A DNA stretch of 64,000 nucleotides from assembly GCA_002711845.1 (NCBI GenBank), contig PASF01000002.1, positions 224,224 through 288,223 of the forward strand, in the 5' to 3' direction. Below are positions 36,386 through 46,057 of the stretch, in pieces (positions within the stretch are counted from its first letter, which is position 1; the number at the start of each line of letters is the position of its first letter). Under the pieces are notes generated by a model. The model was not told where the DNA came from. It worked only from the letters and a program-made list of their open reading frames with translations, and ran no database searches. The position numbers were made by a program, and so were the translations under genes. Source of the DNA: Gammaproteobacteria bacterium (GTDB taxonomy: Bacteria; Pseudomonadota; Gammaproteobacteria; Pseudomonadales; Pseudohongiellaceae).

Positions 36386-37243
36386 GTGAGCAAGACGGTA
36401 TTTGTAAACGGTGAATATTTGCCATCTGACAAGGCCAGCATTTCCGTGTTCGATCGCGGGTTTCTGTTTGGTGACGGTGTCTACGAAGTCATTCCGGTGG
36501 TGATGGGCAAGCTGGTCGACGAGGAATACTCGCTGGAACGTTTGCGGCGTAGCCTCAGCGCGGTCGAGATTGCCTGGCCCTGCAGCGAAGCGGATTACCT
36601 GCACATGCTGCGTGAGTTGATCCGACGCGACTCTGTGACGGAAGGCAGCGTTTATGTGCAGATTACCCGTGGTATTGCGGAGCGTGACTTTGCCTACCCG
36701 CTGCATATCAAAAGCACTATCATGGCCTACACCTCGCCGCGCAATCTCCTCGACAACCCGGCTGCCAAGGCCGGCGTCAAGGTGGTGTCGGTGCCCGATC
36801 TGCGCTGGCAGCGTCGCGACATCAAATCACTGAATCTGCTGGGCCAGTGCATGGCCAAGCAGCAGGCTGCCGCACAGGGCGCTTTCGAGGCCTGGATGGT
36901 GGAGGATGGCAAGGTCACCGAAGGAGCCTCGTCGTCGGCTTTCATCATCAAGGACAAAACCATCATCACGCGCGCGCTGTCCAACGCCATTCTGCCCGGC
37001 ATTCGGCGCCGGGTGATCATGGAGCTGGCCGCAGAGTCTGGGCTGTCGCTGACAGAGCGCAGCTTCACGCTGGCGGAAGCGATGTCGGCCGATGAAGCGT
37101 TTATCAGCAGCGCCACCACACTGGTGATGCCTGTGGTCAGCATTGACGGCAACAACATTGCTGATGGCAAGCCCGGTCCAGTGACACAGAAGCTCAGGCT
37201 TCTGTACATAGACAGTCTGCTGGCCGAAGCCGCCAGTAAATAG
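36386..37243 (+). CDS. D-amino-acid aminotransferase
   Basis: 285 residues from the GTG at 36386, chosen because VSKTVFVNGEYLP matches the usual D-alanine transaminase N-terminus and AGAAGG lies seven bases upstream; the ATG at 36338 lies inside the repeat element. Fold type IV PLP enzyme: FDRGFLFGDGVYEVIPV, the PLP lysine in RDIKSLNLLGQ, and EGASSSAFIIKD. Reaction: exchange of amino groups between D-amino acids and 2-oxo acids, supplying D-Ala or D-Glu. It precedes gamma-glutamyltransferase by 37 bases. Confidence 0.9.
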   Translation: MSKTVFVNGEYLPSDKASISVFDRGFLFGDGVYEVIPVVMGKLVDEEYSLERLRRSLSAVEIAWPCSEADYLHMLRELIRRDSVTEGSVYVQITRGIAERDFAYPLHIKSTIMAYTSPRNLLDNPAAKAGVKVVSVPDLRWQRRDIKSLNLLGQCMAKQQAAAQGAFEAWMVEDGKVTEGASSSAFIIKDKTIITRALSNAILPGIRRRVIMELAAESGLSLTERSFTLAEAMSADEAFISSATTLVMPVVSIDGNNIADGKPGPVTQKLRLLYIDSLLAEAASK

Positions 37244-37280
37244 AGTCTCTCATCGTTGACAAGCTCGCGGAGCCCATGAC

Positions 37281-38993
37281 ATGAAAATAACAACAAACGT
37301 CGGACTGTTTGCCAGAGCCACAGCTCTGATACTGATCTGCCTGTTACCTGCAGCCCTGTGGGCGCAGAGCGGCAAAACCCCGTTGCGTGCGGAAAACGGG
37401 ATCGTCACCAGTGCCTCTCGCATTGCCTCGCAGGTGGGGGTTGATGTATTGCAGGATGGCGGCAATGCCGTTGATGCGGCGGTGGCCACCGCACTGGCAT
37501 TGGCAGTGACCTGGCCAACAGCCGGCAACATTGGCGGCGGCGGCTTCCTGGTCTATCACGGTGATGATGGCCATGCCACCACCTTCGACTTCCGCGAGAA
37601 AGCGCCGCTGGCTGCCTCTGAGCGCATGTACGTGGGGGCAGACGGCATGAGTAGCAATGCCCAGCACCGCGGCTATCTGTCCGTGGGTGTCCCCGGCACG
37701 GTGGCCGGCCTGTATGCGGCTCATCAGTCGCTTGGCAGCCTGCCCTGGGCCGACCTGGTGGCACCATCGGTGGCGCTGGCCCGTGAGGGTATTCCCATCA
37801 CGTATGCCTTGTACAGTGGCTTCGATCGCAATCAGCCTTTTTGGGAGCAGTTCCCGTCTTCAGCTGCGGTGTTCATGAATAACGGTGAGCCCTATCAGCT
37901 CGGCGATACCTGGGTACAGCCCGATCTGGCGCGCACGCTGGAACGCATTCAGCATGAGGGCCGCGACGGCTTTTACAAAGGCGAGAATGCGCGCATGCTG
38001 GCCGCGTTCATGCAGGAAAATGGCGGACTGATTACCGAGGAGGACCTGGCGCTTTACCAAGCGGTTGAGCGTGAGCCGGTGCGGGGCACGTATCGTGGTT
38101 ACGACATCGTCAGCATGCCGCCACCCAGTTCCGGCGGGGTCGGTATCATTCAGATGCTGAATATTCTGGAAGGGTTTGACCTGGCGAAAATGGGCCACAA
38201 CTCGGCAGACTATCTGCACGTGCTGACCGAAGCCATGCGTCGTACTTATGCTGATCGTGCCGAATTTCTGGGTGATCCGGACTTTAATCCGGATATGCCG
38301 GTCAGTCGTCTGATCAGCAAAGAGCATGCGGCGTCGCTGCGCGCAACGATCAATATGGACCGGGCATCCGTCAGTGATGAAACCGAATTTGCGGATATCT
38401 ATGAAAGCGAAGAAACCACGCACTTTTCTGTGGTCGACAAAGACGGCAATATGGTGTCGCTGACCTATACTCTGGAGAACGGCTACGGTTCGCGCATAGT
38501 CGCTGAAGGTGGTGGCTACCTGCTCAATAACGAGATGGGTGATTTTAACCCGGTGCCAGGTGTCACGGACAGGGATGGGCAGATTGGCACTGCGCCCAAC
38601 CTGGTGGTGCCACAAAAGCGCATGCTGTCATCAATGTCTCCTACTATTGTCGCGCAGAACGGCAAACCGGTGCTGGCCATTGGCAGCCCGGGCGGCCGCA
38701 CCATCATCAATACCACCATGCAGGTGATTCTCAACATGATTGATCACGGCCTGAATGTGGCCCAGGCGGTGGAGGCGGGGCGCATGCACCACCAGTGGCT
38801 GCCCGATGTAACCAGCATGGAAGCCAACGCATTCTCCCCCGACACCATCCGTCTCTACGAAGCCAAGGGGCATGAAACCCGTGTGCGCGGTAACCAGGGC
38901 TCGGCCATGGGTATTTTTATCGATCGTGACAATGGTCTGTATCACGGTGCGGCAGATTCGCGGGCGGGCGACGGTGCGGCGGTGGGCTACTGA
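37281..38993 (+). CDS. ggt: Gamma-glutamyltransferase
   Basis: 570 residues with a signal peptide ending LPAALWAQ. The large subunit carries GGNAVDAAVATALALAV, TAGNIGGGGFLVYH and RXXK-type substrate segments; autoprocessing should occur before Thr379 in EETTHFSVVDKDG, giving the small subunit that holds NNEMGDF and GSPGGRTIINTTMQ. It cleaves gamma-glutamyl bonds (glutathione, gamma-Glu peptides) in the periplasm. Probably follows the D-amino-acid transaminase in one unit. Ends one base before rlmE, convergent. Confidence 0.97.
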   Translation: MKITTNVGLFARATALILICLLPAALWAQSGKTPLRAENGIVTSASRIASQVGVDVLQDGGNAVDAAVATALALAVTWPTAGNIGGGGFLVYHGDDGHATTFDFREKAPLAASERMYVGADGMSSNAQHRGYLSVGVPGTVAGLYAAHQSLGSLPWADLVAPSVALAREGIPITYALYSGFDRNQPFWEQFPSSAAVFMNNGEPYQLGDTWVQPDLARTLERIQHEGRDGFYKGENARMLAAFMQENGGLITEEDLALYQAVEREPVRGTYRGYDIVSMPPPSSGGVGIIQMLNILEGFDLAKMGHNSADYLHVLTEAMRRTYADRAEFLGDPDFNPDMPVSRLISKEHAASLRATINMDRASVSDETEFADIYESEETTHFSVVDKDGNMVSLTYTLENGYGSRIVAEGGGYLLNNEMGDFNPVPGVTDRDGQIGTAPNLVVPQKRMLSSMSPTIVAQNGKPVLAIGSPGGRTIINTTMQVILNMIDHGLNVAQAVEAGRMHHQWLPDVTSMEANAFSPDTIRLYEAKGHETRVRGNQGSAMGIFIDRDNGLYHGAADSRAGDGAAVGY

Positions 38994-38994
38994 C

Positions 38995-39615
38995 TCAGCC
39001 CTTGAAGCCTTTGCCGACCAGATACACCTCACGGGATCGTGCCCGTGAGGCATCAGGTTTGCGGGTAACCACTTTGTCGAAACTGCTGCGCAGGTCCTTG
39101 ACGTAATCGTCGTAGCCTTCGCCGTGGAATACCTTGGCCAGGAAGTTGCCGCCGGGTTTCAGGGTCTGTCGCGCCATGTCCAGGGCCAGCTCCACCAGGT
39201 ACATGGACGCTGCCTGATCGGCAGCGTCGACGCCACTGATATTAGGCGCCATGTCCGACATCACCAGGTCGACGTGAGCACCGCCCAGGGCGGTCATGAT
39301 CTGATCAAACACATCCTGTTCAGTAAAATCGCCCTGTATGAAGTCAACATCGGCAATGCTGTCCATGGGCAGAATATCGGACGCGATGACGCGGCCCTTG
39401 GGTTCGGCAATGGGGGCGGCCACCTGCGACCAGCCACCGGGGGCCGAACCCAGGTCGAGAATCAGCATGCCGGGACGCATGAGTTTGTCTTTTTCGTTAA
39501 TTTCCAGCAGCTTGTAGCTGGCGCGTGAGCGAAACCCGTCGATCTGTGCTTTTTTCACGTACGGGTCGTTGACGTGTTCGTCCAGCCAGCGTTTGCTGCT
39601 TTTTGATCGGGCCAT
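38995..39615 (-). CDS. rlmE: 23S rRNA (uridine-2'-O)-methyltransferase RlmE (FtsJ/RrmJ)
   Basis: 206 residues from the ATG at 39615 ([11 protein letters not shown]); upstream Met codons add an unlikely tail. Catalytic tetrad K-D-K-E: Lys in RASYKLLE, Asp in SDMAPNISG, Lys in LAKVFHGEG, Glu in [11 protein letters not shown] motif [14 protein letters not shown]. coli RlmE methylates U2552 in 23S rRNA. In E. coli it is paired with ftsH; not so here. Confidence 0.97.
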   Translation of the reverse strand: MARSKSSKRWLDEHVNDPYVKKAQIDGFRSRASYKLLEINEKDKLMRPGMLILDLGSAPGGWSQVAAPIAEPKGRVIASDILPMDSIADVDFIQGDFTEQDVFDQIMTALGGAHVDLVMSDMAPNISGVDAADQAASMYLVELALDMARQTLKPGGNFLAKVFHGEGYDDYVKDLRSSFDKVVTRKPDASRARSREVYLVGKGFKG

Positions 39616-39747
39616 GTGATTGCCGGGTACACTGAGGATGACTTTTTCGGGGTGAAAGCATAGCATAGTCGCCTATTGAGCAGTACCGCGCGTGATGCCT
39701 GCTGCATGCCAACACCTTTTGCCGGAGTCACCGGCCGGGGCCCGACC

Positions 39748-41382
39748 ATGATTCGTCTGACCGAACTTGCCTTGCCGCTGGACCACCCACCGGAGGCATT
39801 ACGCGCTGCCATTGTAAAACGTCTGCAAATTGGTGATGACGAGCTGCTGGACTTCAATGTCTTCAAGCGCAGCTACGATGCGCGCAAGAAAAACACCGAA
39901 ATCACATTCGTCTACATCATTCACGTCACGCTGGCCGATGAAGCCAGCGTGCTGCAACGTTTTATCGCAGATCAGCACGTCAGGCCGGCACCGGATACTG
40001 ATTATCATCCGGTGGCCCGGGCGCCGGCTGAACTGCGCGAGCGGCCAGTGATCATTGGCTTTGGCCCCTGTGGTCTGTTTGCAGCACTGATTCTGGCGCA
40101 GATGGGGTTCAGGCCCATTGTGCTGGAGCGTGGCAAGGATGTGCGCAGTCGCACCCGCGATACCTGGGCTCTGTGGCGCAACCATCAATTGACGCCCGAA
40201 TCCAATGTCCAGTTTGGTGAAGGCGGGGCCGGCCTGTTTTCGGACGGCAAACTCTACAGTCAAATCAAGGATCCGAAGTTCTATGGTCGCAAGGTCATGC
40301 AGGAGTTCGTTCGGGCGGGCGCGCCCGAAGAGATCCTGTTTGTCAACAAACCGCATATTGGCACCTTCCGTCTGACCGGTGTGGTGTCGGCCATGCGCGA
40401 GGAGATTAAGTCGCTGGGCGGCGATATCCGCTTTGAGAGCCGGGTCGCCGATATCACGCTTCATCACGGCAGGGTTGCCGGCGTTACGCTGGACAGCGGC
40501 GAAACAATAGATTCCCGCTATGTGGTGCTGGCGCTGGGACACAGTTCGCGTGATACGTTCCGCATGCTGCACCAACGGGGTGTCTTTGTGGAGGCCAAGC
40601 CATTCGCCATTGGTTTTCGTATCGAGCATCCGCAATCGCTGATCGACAGATCCAGACTGGGCAAATATGCGGGTCACCCGGCGCTGGGTGCAGCAGACTA
40701 CAAACTGGTGCATCACGCCAGCAATGGCCGCGCGGTTTACAGCTTCTGCATGTGCCCGGGCGGCACCGTTGTGGCGGCGACGTCGGAGACAGGTCGGGTG
40801 GTGACCAATGGCATGAGTCAGTACTCCCGTAATGAGCGCAACGCTAACGCTGGCATCGTGGTGGGCATTAATCCCGAGCAGGACTTTCCCGGCGACGCGT
40901 TGGCAGGCGTGGCGCTTCAGGAACAGCTTGAGTCGCATGCGTTTGAGCTGGGCGGGCGCGATTACAGTGCGCCCGGGCAATTGGTTGGCGATTTTGTGCG
41001 CGGCCAGGCATCGACGAATCTGGGTGATGTCGTACCGTCCTACAAGCCTGGCGTAAAACTGGGTGACCTGGCGACATCTTTGCCTGAGTATGCAATTCGT
41101 GCCATTCGTGAGGCATTGCCGGCGTTCGGCAAACAGATCCGCGGCTTCGATCGGGATGATGCCGTGTTGACCGGTATTGAGACGCGAACCTCATCGCCGG
41201 TGCGTATCACCAGAGATGTGCAGACTCTGCAAAGCCTTAATACCCGTGGCCTGTATCCGGCCGGCGAGGGTGCCGGTTACGCCGGTGGCATTCTGTCTGC
41301 AGGCGTTGATGGCATCAAGGTCGCTGAAGCGCTGGCACAGGCGATGCTGGCAGATGCCTGTGCTATCAATAACAGGGAATAA
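39748..41382 (+). CDS. FAD-dependent oxidoreductase (NAD(P)/FAD family)
   Basis: 544 residues from the ATG at 39748. An N-terminal domain (1-100) with FKRSYDARKKNTEITFVY precedes the dinucleotide motif VIIGFGPCGLFAALILAQMG. Further signatures are FGEGGAGLFSDGKLYSQ and the late GEGAGYAGGILSAGVDG. This matches the widespread family of conserved bacterial flavoproteins without assigned substrate (COG2509-like). No membrane segment. Followed by the SpoU-type gene with three bases between; divergent from rlmE. Confidence 0.88.
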   Translation: MIRLTELALPLDHPPEALRAAIVKRLQIGDDELLDFNVFKRSYDARKKNTEITFVYIIHVTLADEASVLQRFIADQHVRPAPDTDYHPVARAPAELRERPVIIGFGPCGLFAALILAQMGFRPIVLERGKDVRSRTRDTWALWRNHQLTPESNVQFGEGGAGLFSDGKLYSQIKDPKFYGRKVMQEFVRAGAPEEILFVNKPHIGTFRLTGVVSAMREEIKSLGGDIRFESRVADITLHHGRVAGVTLDSGETIDSRYVVLALGHSSRDTFRMLHQRGVFVEAKPFAIGFRIEHPQSLIDRSRLGKYAGHPALGAADYKLVHHASNGRAVYSFCMCPGGTVVAATSETGRVVTNGMSQYSRNERNANAGIVVGINPEQDFPGDALAGVALQEQLESHAFELGGRDYSAPGQLVGDFVRGQASTNLGDVVPSYKPGVKLGDLATSLPEYAIRAIREALPAFGKQIRGFDRDDAVLTGIETRTSSPVRITRDVQTLQSLNTRGLYPAGEGAGYAGGILSAGVDGIKVAEALAQAMLADACAINNRE

Positions 41383-41385
41383 CGC

Positions 41386-42126
41386 ATGGATCGACTGACA
41401 ACGGATGAGCTGAAAAAATTACATCAAAAAAAGTACCGCCTGCAGTTTGGCTGTTTTCTGGCCGAAGGTGAACACCTGGTGCTGGAGCTGCAGAAGGCCG
41501 CGCTGACCAACACCGCGCTGCTGGACAGTGAGCTCTATGTTACCGAGTCCTTTCAGGGCTGGCCGGGGCCTTTGCAGAAGACCGTTATCAGCGAAAAGCT
41601 GATGACACAGTTGTCAGATACCAAAACGCCGCAGGGTATTGTCGCCCGGGTACCGATGGCCGCCCTGAAGGGCAACGGAGCAGTGCCCGGGCAACGTGCC
41701 ATTTATCTTTTTGAAACCCAGGACCCGGGCAACCTGGGCACAATTTTGCGGACGCTGGGGTGGTTCGGTGATTTCGCCTGCCTGCTCAGTCCGGGGTGTG
41801 TCGACCCGTTCAACAGCAAAGTTGTACGTGCCAGTATGGGGGCAGTGTTCCATGTGCCCATGGAGCTGGAGGTGCCCCTGTCAGCGCTTGCTTTGCGCTA
41901 TGGGAATATTGCCTGCCTGGACATGCAGGGGGCGCCGCTGATCTCGGCGTCGTTCATGCAGTCCCAGTGTCTGGTGTTTGGCAATGAAGCTCGTGGGATC
42001 CCAAGAGAATCGCTGGAGGCCATGGGTGCCCGCATATTCACCATCCCCGGCAGCGGTGACGTGGAGTCGCTCAATGTGGCTGCGGCCGTGAATATGTGTG
42101 TCTATGAACTGAACCGGGCAAGCTGA
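41386..42126 (+). CDS. TrmH/SpoU-family RNA 2'-O-methyltransferase
   Basis: 246 residues. The SPOUT motifs are present: DPGNLGTILRT (motif 1), KVVRASMGAVFHVP, LVFGNEARGIP (motif 2) and IPGSGDVESLNVAAAVNMC (motif 3), which form the knot binding SAM. The N-terminal third (KKLHQKKYRLQFGCFLAEG) looks like the substrate-binding domain. Target RNA not determined. Co-transcribed with the flavoprotein by spacing. Confidence 0.92.
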   Translation: MDRLTTDELKKLHQKKYRLQFGCFLAEGEHLVLELQKAALTNTALLDSELYVTESFQGWPGPLQKTVISEKLMTQLSDTKTPQGIVARVPMAALKGNGAVPGQRAIYLFETQDPGNLGTILRTLGWFGDFACLLSPGCVDPFNSKVVRASMGAVFHVPMELEVPLSALALRYGNIACLDMQGAPLISASFMQSQCLVFGNEARGIPRESLEAMGARIFTIPGSGDVESLNVAAAVNMCVYELNRAS

Positions 42127-42143
42127 ACCGGCTGCGGGGCGGG

Positions 42144-42608
42144 TCAGCTGAAACTCAATGGTAAGGCCAGCGATGCACATACCACCGCGGTGACCGCCAG
42201 GCGCATCCTGAAGTAGCGCGCGGTTATTCTGCCTGCTTTGTGCAGGCGATAATCCACCCACAGCAATACCAGAAAGATCGCGATGACGATCACAAAATAA
42301 GCGACAAACGAAGCCATCAGAAAACCCAGCCAGCAGATCACTGTCAGACCATTACTGACCATCAACAGGTTGAGATTTCTGGCCTGTGCATCCTGCAGGT
42401 ATTGCCCCCAATGGATGCCGCACATGAACACGGCGATGGCAAGACTGTAGCTGCGCAAGATTTCTGCGGTGCTTCCCAGTAACGGCAGGTTGTAGACACC
42501 CAGCGTCAACAGCAGACTGCTGGCCAGAAATGGCAGTGCGCCCAGGCCCGCCAGAATGGCCGGCAGACTGACACGTGAGGGGTTTGAGTCTGTCGATGGC
42601 ATCATCAT
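42144..42608 (-). CDS. DUF3429 membrane protein
   Basis: 154 residues from the ATG at 42608, which has CGGAG eight bases upstream. Five hydrophobic helices: LPAILAGLGALPFLASSLLL, IAVFMCGIHWGQYL, then NGLTVICWLGFLMASFV and two more. The GxHWGxYL motif after the second helix is typical of DUF3429. Function unknown. Convergent with the SpoU gene. Confidence 0.85.
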   Translation of the reverse strand: MMMPSTDSNPSRVSLPAILAGLGALPFLASSLLLTLGVYNLPLLGSTAEILRSYSLAIAVFMCGIHWGQYLQDAQARNLNLLMVSNGLTVICWLGFLMASFVAYFVIVIAIFLVLLWVDYRLHKAGRITARYFRMRLAVTAVVCASLALPLSFS

Positions 42609-42647
42609 GAAGTACACTCCGTTTCGCACGACAGTCGAGCAGGCGTC

Positions 42648-42944
42648 TCATCTCGGCCGGAAATGCGCTGAACCGTCTGGCGAGATGCCGTGGCGTCCGC
42701 TGATGTACGTCAGCGCGTGGGTCACGGCCCGTTCCACGGACTGGGCATTCATGGTGTACTCCTCTTCAGATTCAAAGAAGCGGGTATCCACGATATGCCG
42801 CACATAGCGGGCGGGTAATCTGTTGAGCGCCACACAGGCAACGTCGGCGATGTAGTCATCATTGTGGGCCTCGGCAGTGCCAGCCAGCTGGCGCTGGATG
42901 GACTCGTAAACAAGGCTCTCGTAGTAGTTGGTGATCAGGTCCAT
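42648..42944 (-). CDS. ComFB-family small protein
   Basis: 98 residues. MDLITNYYESLVYESIQRQL is followed by DDYIADVACVALNRLPARYV, corresponding to the ComFB signature D-[IV]-x3-A-L-N-x-L-P-x-x-Y; then a Phe-rich segment and a Tyr-containing tail. Most ComFB proteins carry Cys ligands before this motif; here only one Cys remains. The family is linked to late competence and, in recent reports, to cyclic dinucleotide binding. No competence genes nearby. Confidence 0.7.
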   Translation of the reverse strand: MDLITNYYESLVYESIQRQLAGTAEAHNDDYIADVACVALNRLPARYVRHIVDTRFFESEEEYTMNAQSVERAVTHALTYISGRHGISPDGSAHFRPR

Positions 42945-43028
42945 AGCCGGTCTGCTTTGTTGTTTTGCCTGATGATACTCTGACCCCGTGCCAAGTGAAA
43001 GTGACCGTTCGGATGGGACGTGCTGCTG

Positions 43029-44120
43029 TCAGCGTTGCGACCCCAGGATATTGTCGATTTCCCGGTCCAGCTGAGGCCGGTCAGCAAGGCGCTGAAACAG
43101 CTCATGCACCTGCGCAGAGGGCTGGCACAGTGCTGCGAGTACGCCAAGCACGGCCCCTCTGTGGACATTGTCACCGCCCAGGTTGGCATTGGCGATCAAT
43201 GCCTGTTTGCTGTCGTCAAGATACCGGGCTGCCAGATAAAGTATCCCTGGCCAGGCACCATCAATGTAACAGGCGATGGAGTATTTGCGCCCCAGGACGT
43301 CACTGTCGTCCCGCGTCCGGACCAGCAGATCGGGCAGATTGAGTCCGGCGCTGTGCCGGGCCGTGTGTGACAGCATGGACATGACATCGTCAGTCTGGCC
43401 GCGGAATAGCAGGTTGTCGAGCAGTGCGACATAGGCGCGGCACACTTGTGCCAGGCCGGTATCCGGGTGCGTCAAAAACAGGTGTTGTTGACACAGGTCC
43501 TGCACAGCTTCCAGAGAGTTGCCACGCAGTCGCTCGGCAAACACAATGGGCGCGATGGTCACCAGCCCGCCAATGGAAGGTGTGTCGTGTGTGACCGCCC
43601 CGCAGTGCAGCGGCGGCTTGCCCTGTTCCAGGTTGGCGAAGAATCCTCGATGACAGGATTCCGCGTAGGTGTCCGGATGTTGTGGCGGATCTGCCGTCAG
43701 TAGCTCAATGTAATGTTGCACATAAACGCCGGGGTCATAGTGTCCTGCGTTCGCTGCGATCGATCGCATCACGGCACGGGCACAATGTGCGTTGAGTGTG
43801 TTCTGGCCCGCACGCATCCCCTGGTGGTAATGCTGGTTGGGCACATCCCAGAACTGACGTTTGCCCTTCAGAATGACATCGCCGACGATATCCCCGCCAG
43901 ACGCCGGTGCGCGCGTTTGTCGCCCGCCCTGGCGGGTGGAATGCAGCGACATGATAGACGACGGATGAAAAGCAGGGGCATCGTGGAATGCCTGCACGCC
44001 GCCGGGGAATTGCCGGAAAATATCGGCCGGGCGATAGTACCAGTGCACGGGCATGGACAATGCGTCAGCGACGAACAGTGCTTCCAGCGCGGCTCGCGCG
44101 CGCGTCATTGGTTCGGTCAT
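43029..44120 (-). CDS. ADP-ribosylglycohydrolase-family protein
   Basis: 363 residues, all-helical. First-domain motif ALFVADALSMPVHWYY, GQNTLNAH in the middle, HDTPSIGG, and the C-terminal NLGGDNVHRGAVLG in place of the GGDxD metal site. Two of the metal-binding residues of DraG-type enzymes are substituted, but the GGDNxHRG form is common in a related subfamily. Whether it removes ADP-ribose is uncertain. No signal peptide. Followed by the ABC exporter gene. Confidence 0.8.
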   Translation of the reverse strand: MTEPMTRARAALEALFVADALSMPVHWYYRPADIFRQFPGGVQAFHDAPAFHPSSIMSLHSTRQGGRQTRAPASGGDIVGDVILKGKRQFWDVPNQHYHQGMRAGQNTLNAHCARAVMRSIAANAGHYDPGVYVQHYIELLTADPPQHPDTYAESCHRGFFANLEQGKPPLHCGAVTHDTPSIGGLVTIAPIVFAERLRGNSLEAVQDLCQQHLFLTHPDTGLAQVCRAYVALLDNLLFRGQTDDVMSMLSHTARHSAGLNLPDLLVRTRDDSDVLGRKYSIACYIDGAWPGILYLAARYLDDSKQALIANANLGGDNVHRGAVLGVLAALCQPSAQVHELFQRLADRPQLDREIDNILGSQR

Positions 44121-44149
44121 GATTCTGTCTCCTGTTCATGCGTCGGGAC

Positions 44150-45916
44150 TCAGGGTTGAGTGTCGAATTGCAGAGCGGAGAGACGGGCGTACAGCGGGCT
44201 GCTGGTCAGCAGTTGATCATGGCTGCCAGTGGCCACCAGCCGGCCTGCCTCCATGACCGCGATTCGATCAACATTGCGGACTGTCGCCAGGCGGTGCGCG
44301 ATAATCAGGGTTGTGCGCCCCTGCATCAGTTTCTCCAGTGCTATTTGTACTGTACGCTCGCTTTCGGCATCCAGAGCACTGGTGGCTTCATCCAGCAATA
44401 AAATTTTCGGGTCCTTGAGGATTGCCCGGGCAATCGCCAGGCGTTGTTTCTGACCGCCGGACAGGCGGATGCCGGCCTCACCCAACTGGCTGTTCCAGGT
44501 GTCCGGCAGCCGGGTGATGAACTCGCTGGCGAACGCCGCGTCGGCGGCGGCATGCACTGCCGCATCGCTGGCGTCGGGGCAGCCGTAGCGGATATTGTCG
44601 GCAACGGTGCCGGTAAAGATGGTGGGCTGCTGACTGACCAGCGCGATGTGCCGCCGTAATGCCATCGGATCAAGTGATCGGATATCGATGTCATCCAGCA
44701 GGATGCGCCCACTCAACGGGTCATAAAAGCGCAGTAGCAAATCAAACAGCGTGGATTTGCCGGCCCCGGAGGGCCCCACCAGAGCCAGGCTGCTGCCAGC
44801 TTCGACGTCCAGTGCCAACCCATCCAGCGCGGGGGTGTCTGGCCGGGTTGGATAACAAAAGCGGATGTTGTCAAACCGGAGCCTGCCGTGCACGTCTGCG
44901 GGCAGTGAAGCCGGCGCTGCCGGCGCGCTGATAGCTGATGCCGCATTCAGCAGTTCAGTCAGCCGCTCGGTGGCACCGGCGGCCCGTTGCAGGTCACCAA
45001 ATACCTGGCTGATGGCGCCGACTGCGGATGCCACCATGACCGCGTAAACGACAAAGGCAGTCAGCTCGCCGGCACTCATGCGGCCGTTGATGACATCCTG
45101 ACCGCCCACCCAGATCATGGCGGCCATGGCAACAAAAACCAGGGTCATGACAATCGCAATCAACAAAGACCGTGACCTAATCTGCGACAGCGCGACGTTA
45201 AAGGCTGTTTCCACATGACCGGCAAACAGGCGTTGATCCTCTTGCTGATGGTTGTAGGCCTGTACGGTTTTGATCTGTTGAATGCTTTCGCCGACATAGG
45301 CGCCGACGTTGGCGATCTGGTCCTGCGTCCGCCGGGACAATTTCCGTACGCGGCGTCCGAAAATGATGATGGGGCCGATCACCAGCGGAATGCATAGCAG
45401 TACGACACTGGTGAGCCGCGGATTGGTGATAAACAAGAAAATGACGCCGCCGATCAGCAGCAGGGTATTGCGCAACGCGATGGAGGCCGACGAACCGATA
45501 ACTGTTTGCAGCAACGTGGTATCGGTGGTGATGCGCGATTGAATTTCGCCACTGATGTTGTCTTCGAAATACGCCGGGTGCATGGTCAGCAAATGATCGA
45601 ATACGGCTTTGCGTATATCCGCCGTGACCCGCTCGCCCAGCCAGGACACCCAGTAAAACCGGGCAAACGTGCCCAGTGCCTGCAGAATGGCGACAATCAG
45701 AAATCCGACAACGGCACCGCTTAACGATTGAGTGGACCCGGCCACAAAACCGGAGTCGACGATGATGCGCACATATTGCACCAGACCCAGGGTGAGGCCT
45801 GCGGTAAACAGCAACGCGACCGATGCCAGTAGAATCTGCTTTTTGTAAGGTAAAACAAACCGCGCTGCCTGCAGCAGGCTGCCGATACCGGTCTTGTTGG
45901 GTGCTTCCTTGTCCAT
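44150..45916 (-). CDS. ABC exporter, MsbA/LmrA-like half transporter
   Basis: 588 residues: six-helix membrane domain (about 1-320) and a nucleotide-binding domain with Walker A GPSGAGKST, Q-loop, signature LSGGQKQRL, Walker B ILLLDEATSALD and H-loop IAHRLAT. Resembles MsbA-type lipid flippases and multidrug exporters; acts as a homodimer. Short distance to the ADP-ribosylglycohydrolase homologue on the same strand. Confidence 0.95.
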   Translation of the reverse strand: MDKEAPNKTGIGSLLQAARFVLPYKKQILLASVALLFTAGLTLGLVQYVRIIVDSGFVAGSTQSLSGAVVGFLIVAILQALGTFARFYWVSWLGERVTADIRKAVFDHLLTMHPAYFEDNISGEIQSRITTDTTLLQTVIGSSASIALRNTLLLIGGVIFLFITNPRLTSVVLLCIPLVIGPIIIFGRRVRKLSRRTQDQIANVGAYVGESIQQIKTVQAYNHQQEDQRLFAGHVETAFNVALSQIRSRSLLIAIVMTLVFVAMAAMIWVGGQDVINGRMSAGELTAFVVYAVMVASAVGAISQVFGDLQRAAGATERLTELLNAASAISAPAAPASLPADVHGRLRFDNIRFCYPTRPDTPALDGLALDVEAGSSLALVGPSGAGKSTLFDLLLRFYDPLSGRILLDDIDIRSLDPMALRRHIALVSQQPTIFTGTVADNIRYGCPDASDAAVHAAADAAFASEFITRLPDTWNSQLGEAGIRLSGGQKQRLAIARAILKDPKILLLDEATSALDAESERTVQIALEKLMQGRTTLIIAHRLATVRNVDRIAVMEAGRLVATGSHDQLLTSSPLYARLSALQFDTQP

Positions 45917-46057
45917 GGTCTGCAGTCTGTCACGCTACACCGGCGCAGACAATAGCGTCGTCGCAAAGTGGCGTTGAATGCATTGAGTTGCGGGGCGGCC
46001 TGTTCTATTCTGGCTGATGACATTGGAACAGTTGTTAATCACCCTGGAGTACACATC

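Noticed and set aside
39799-40980. 393-codon minus-strand frame
   Set aside because: Opposite to the flavoprotein gene with intact FAD motifs.
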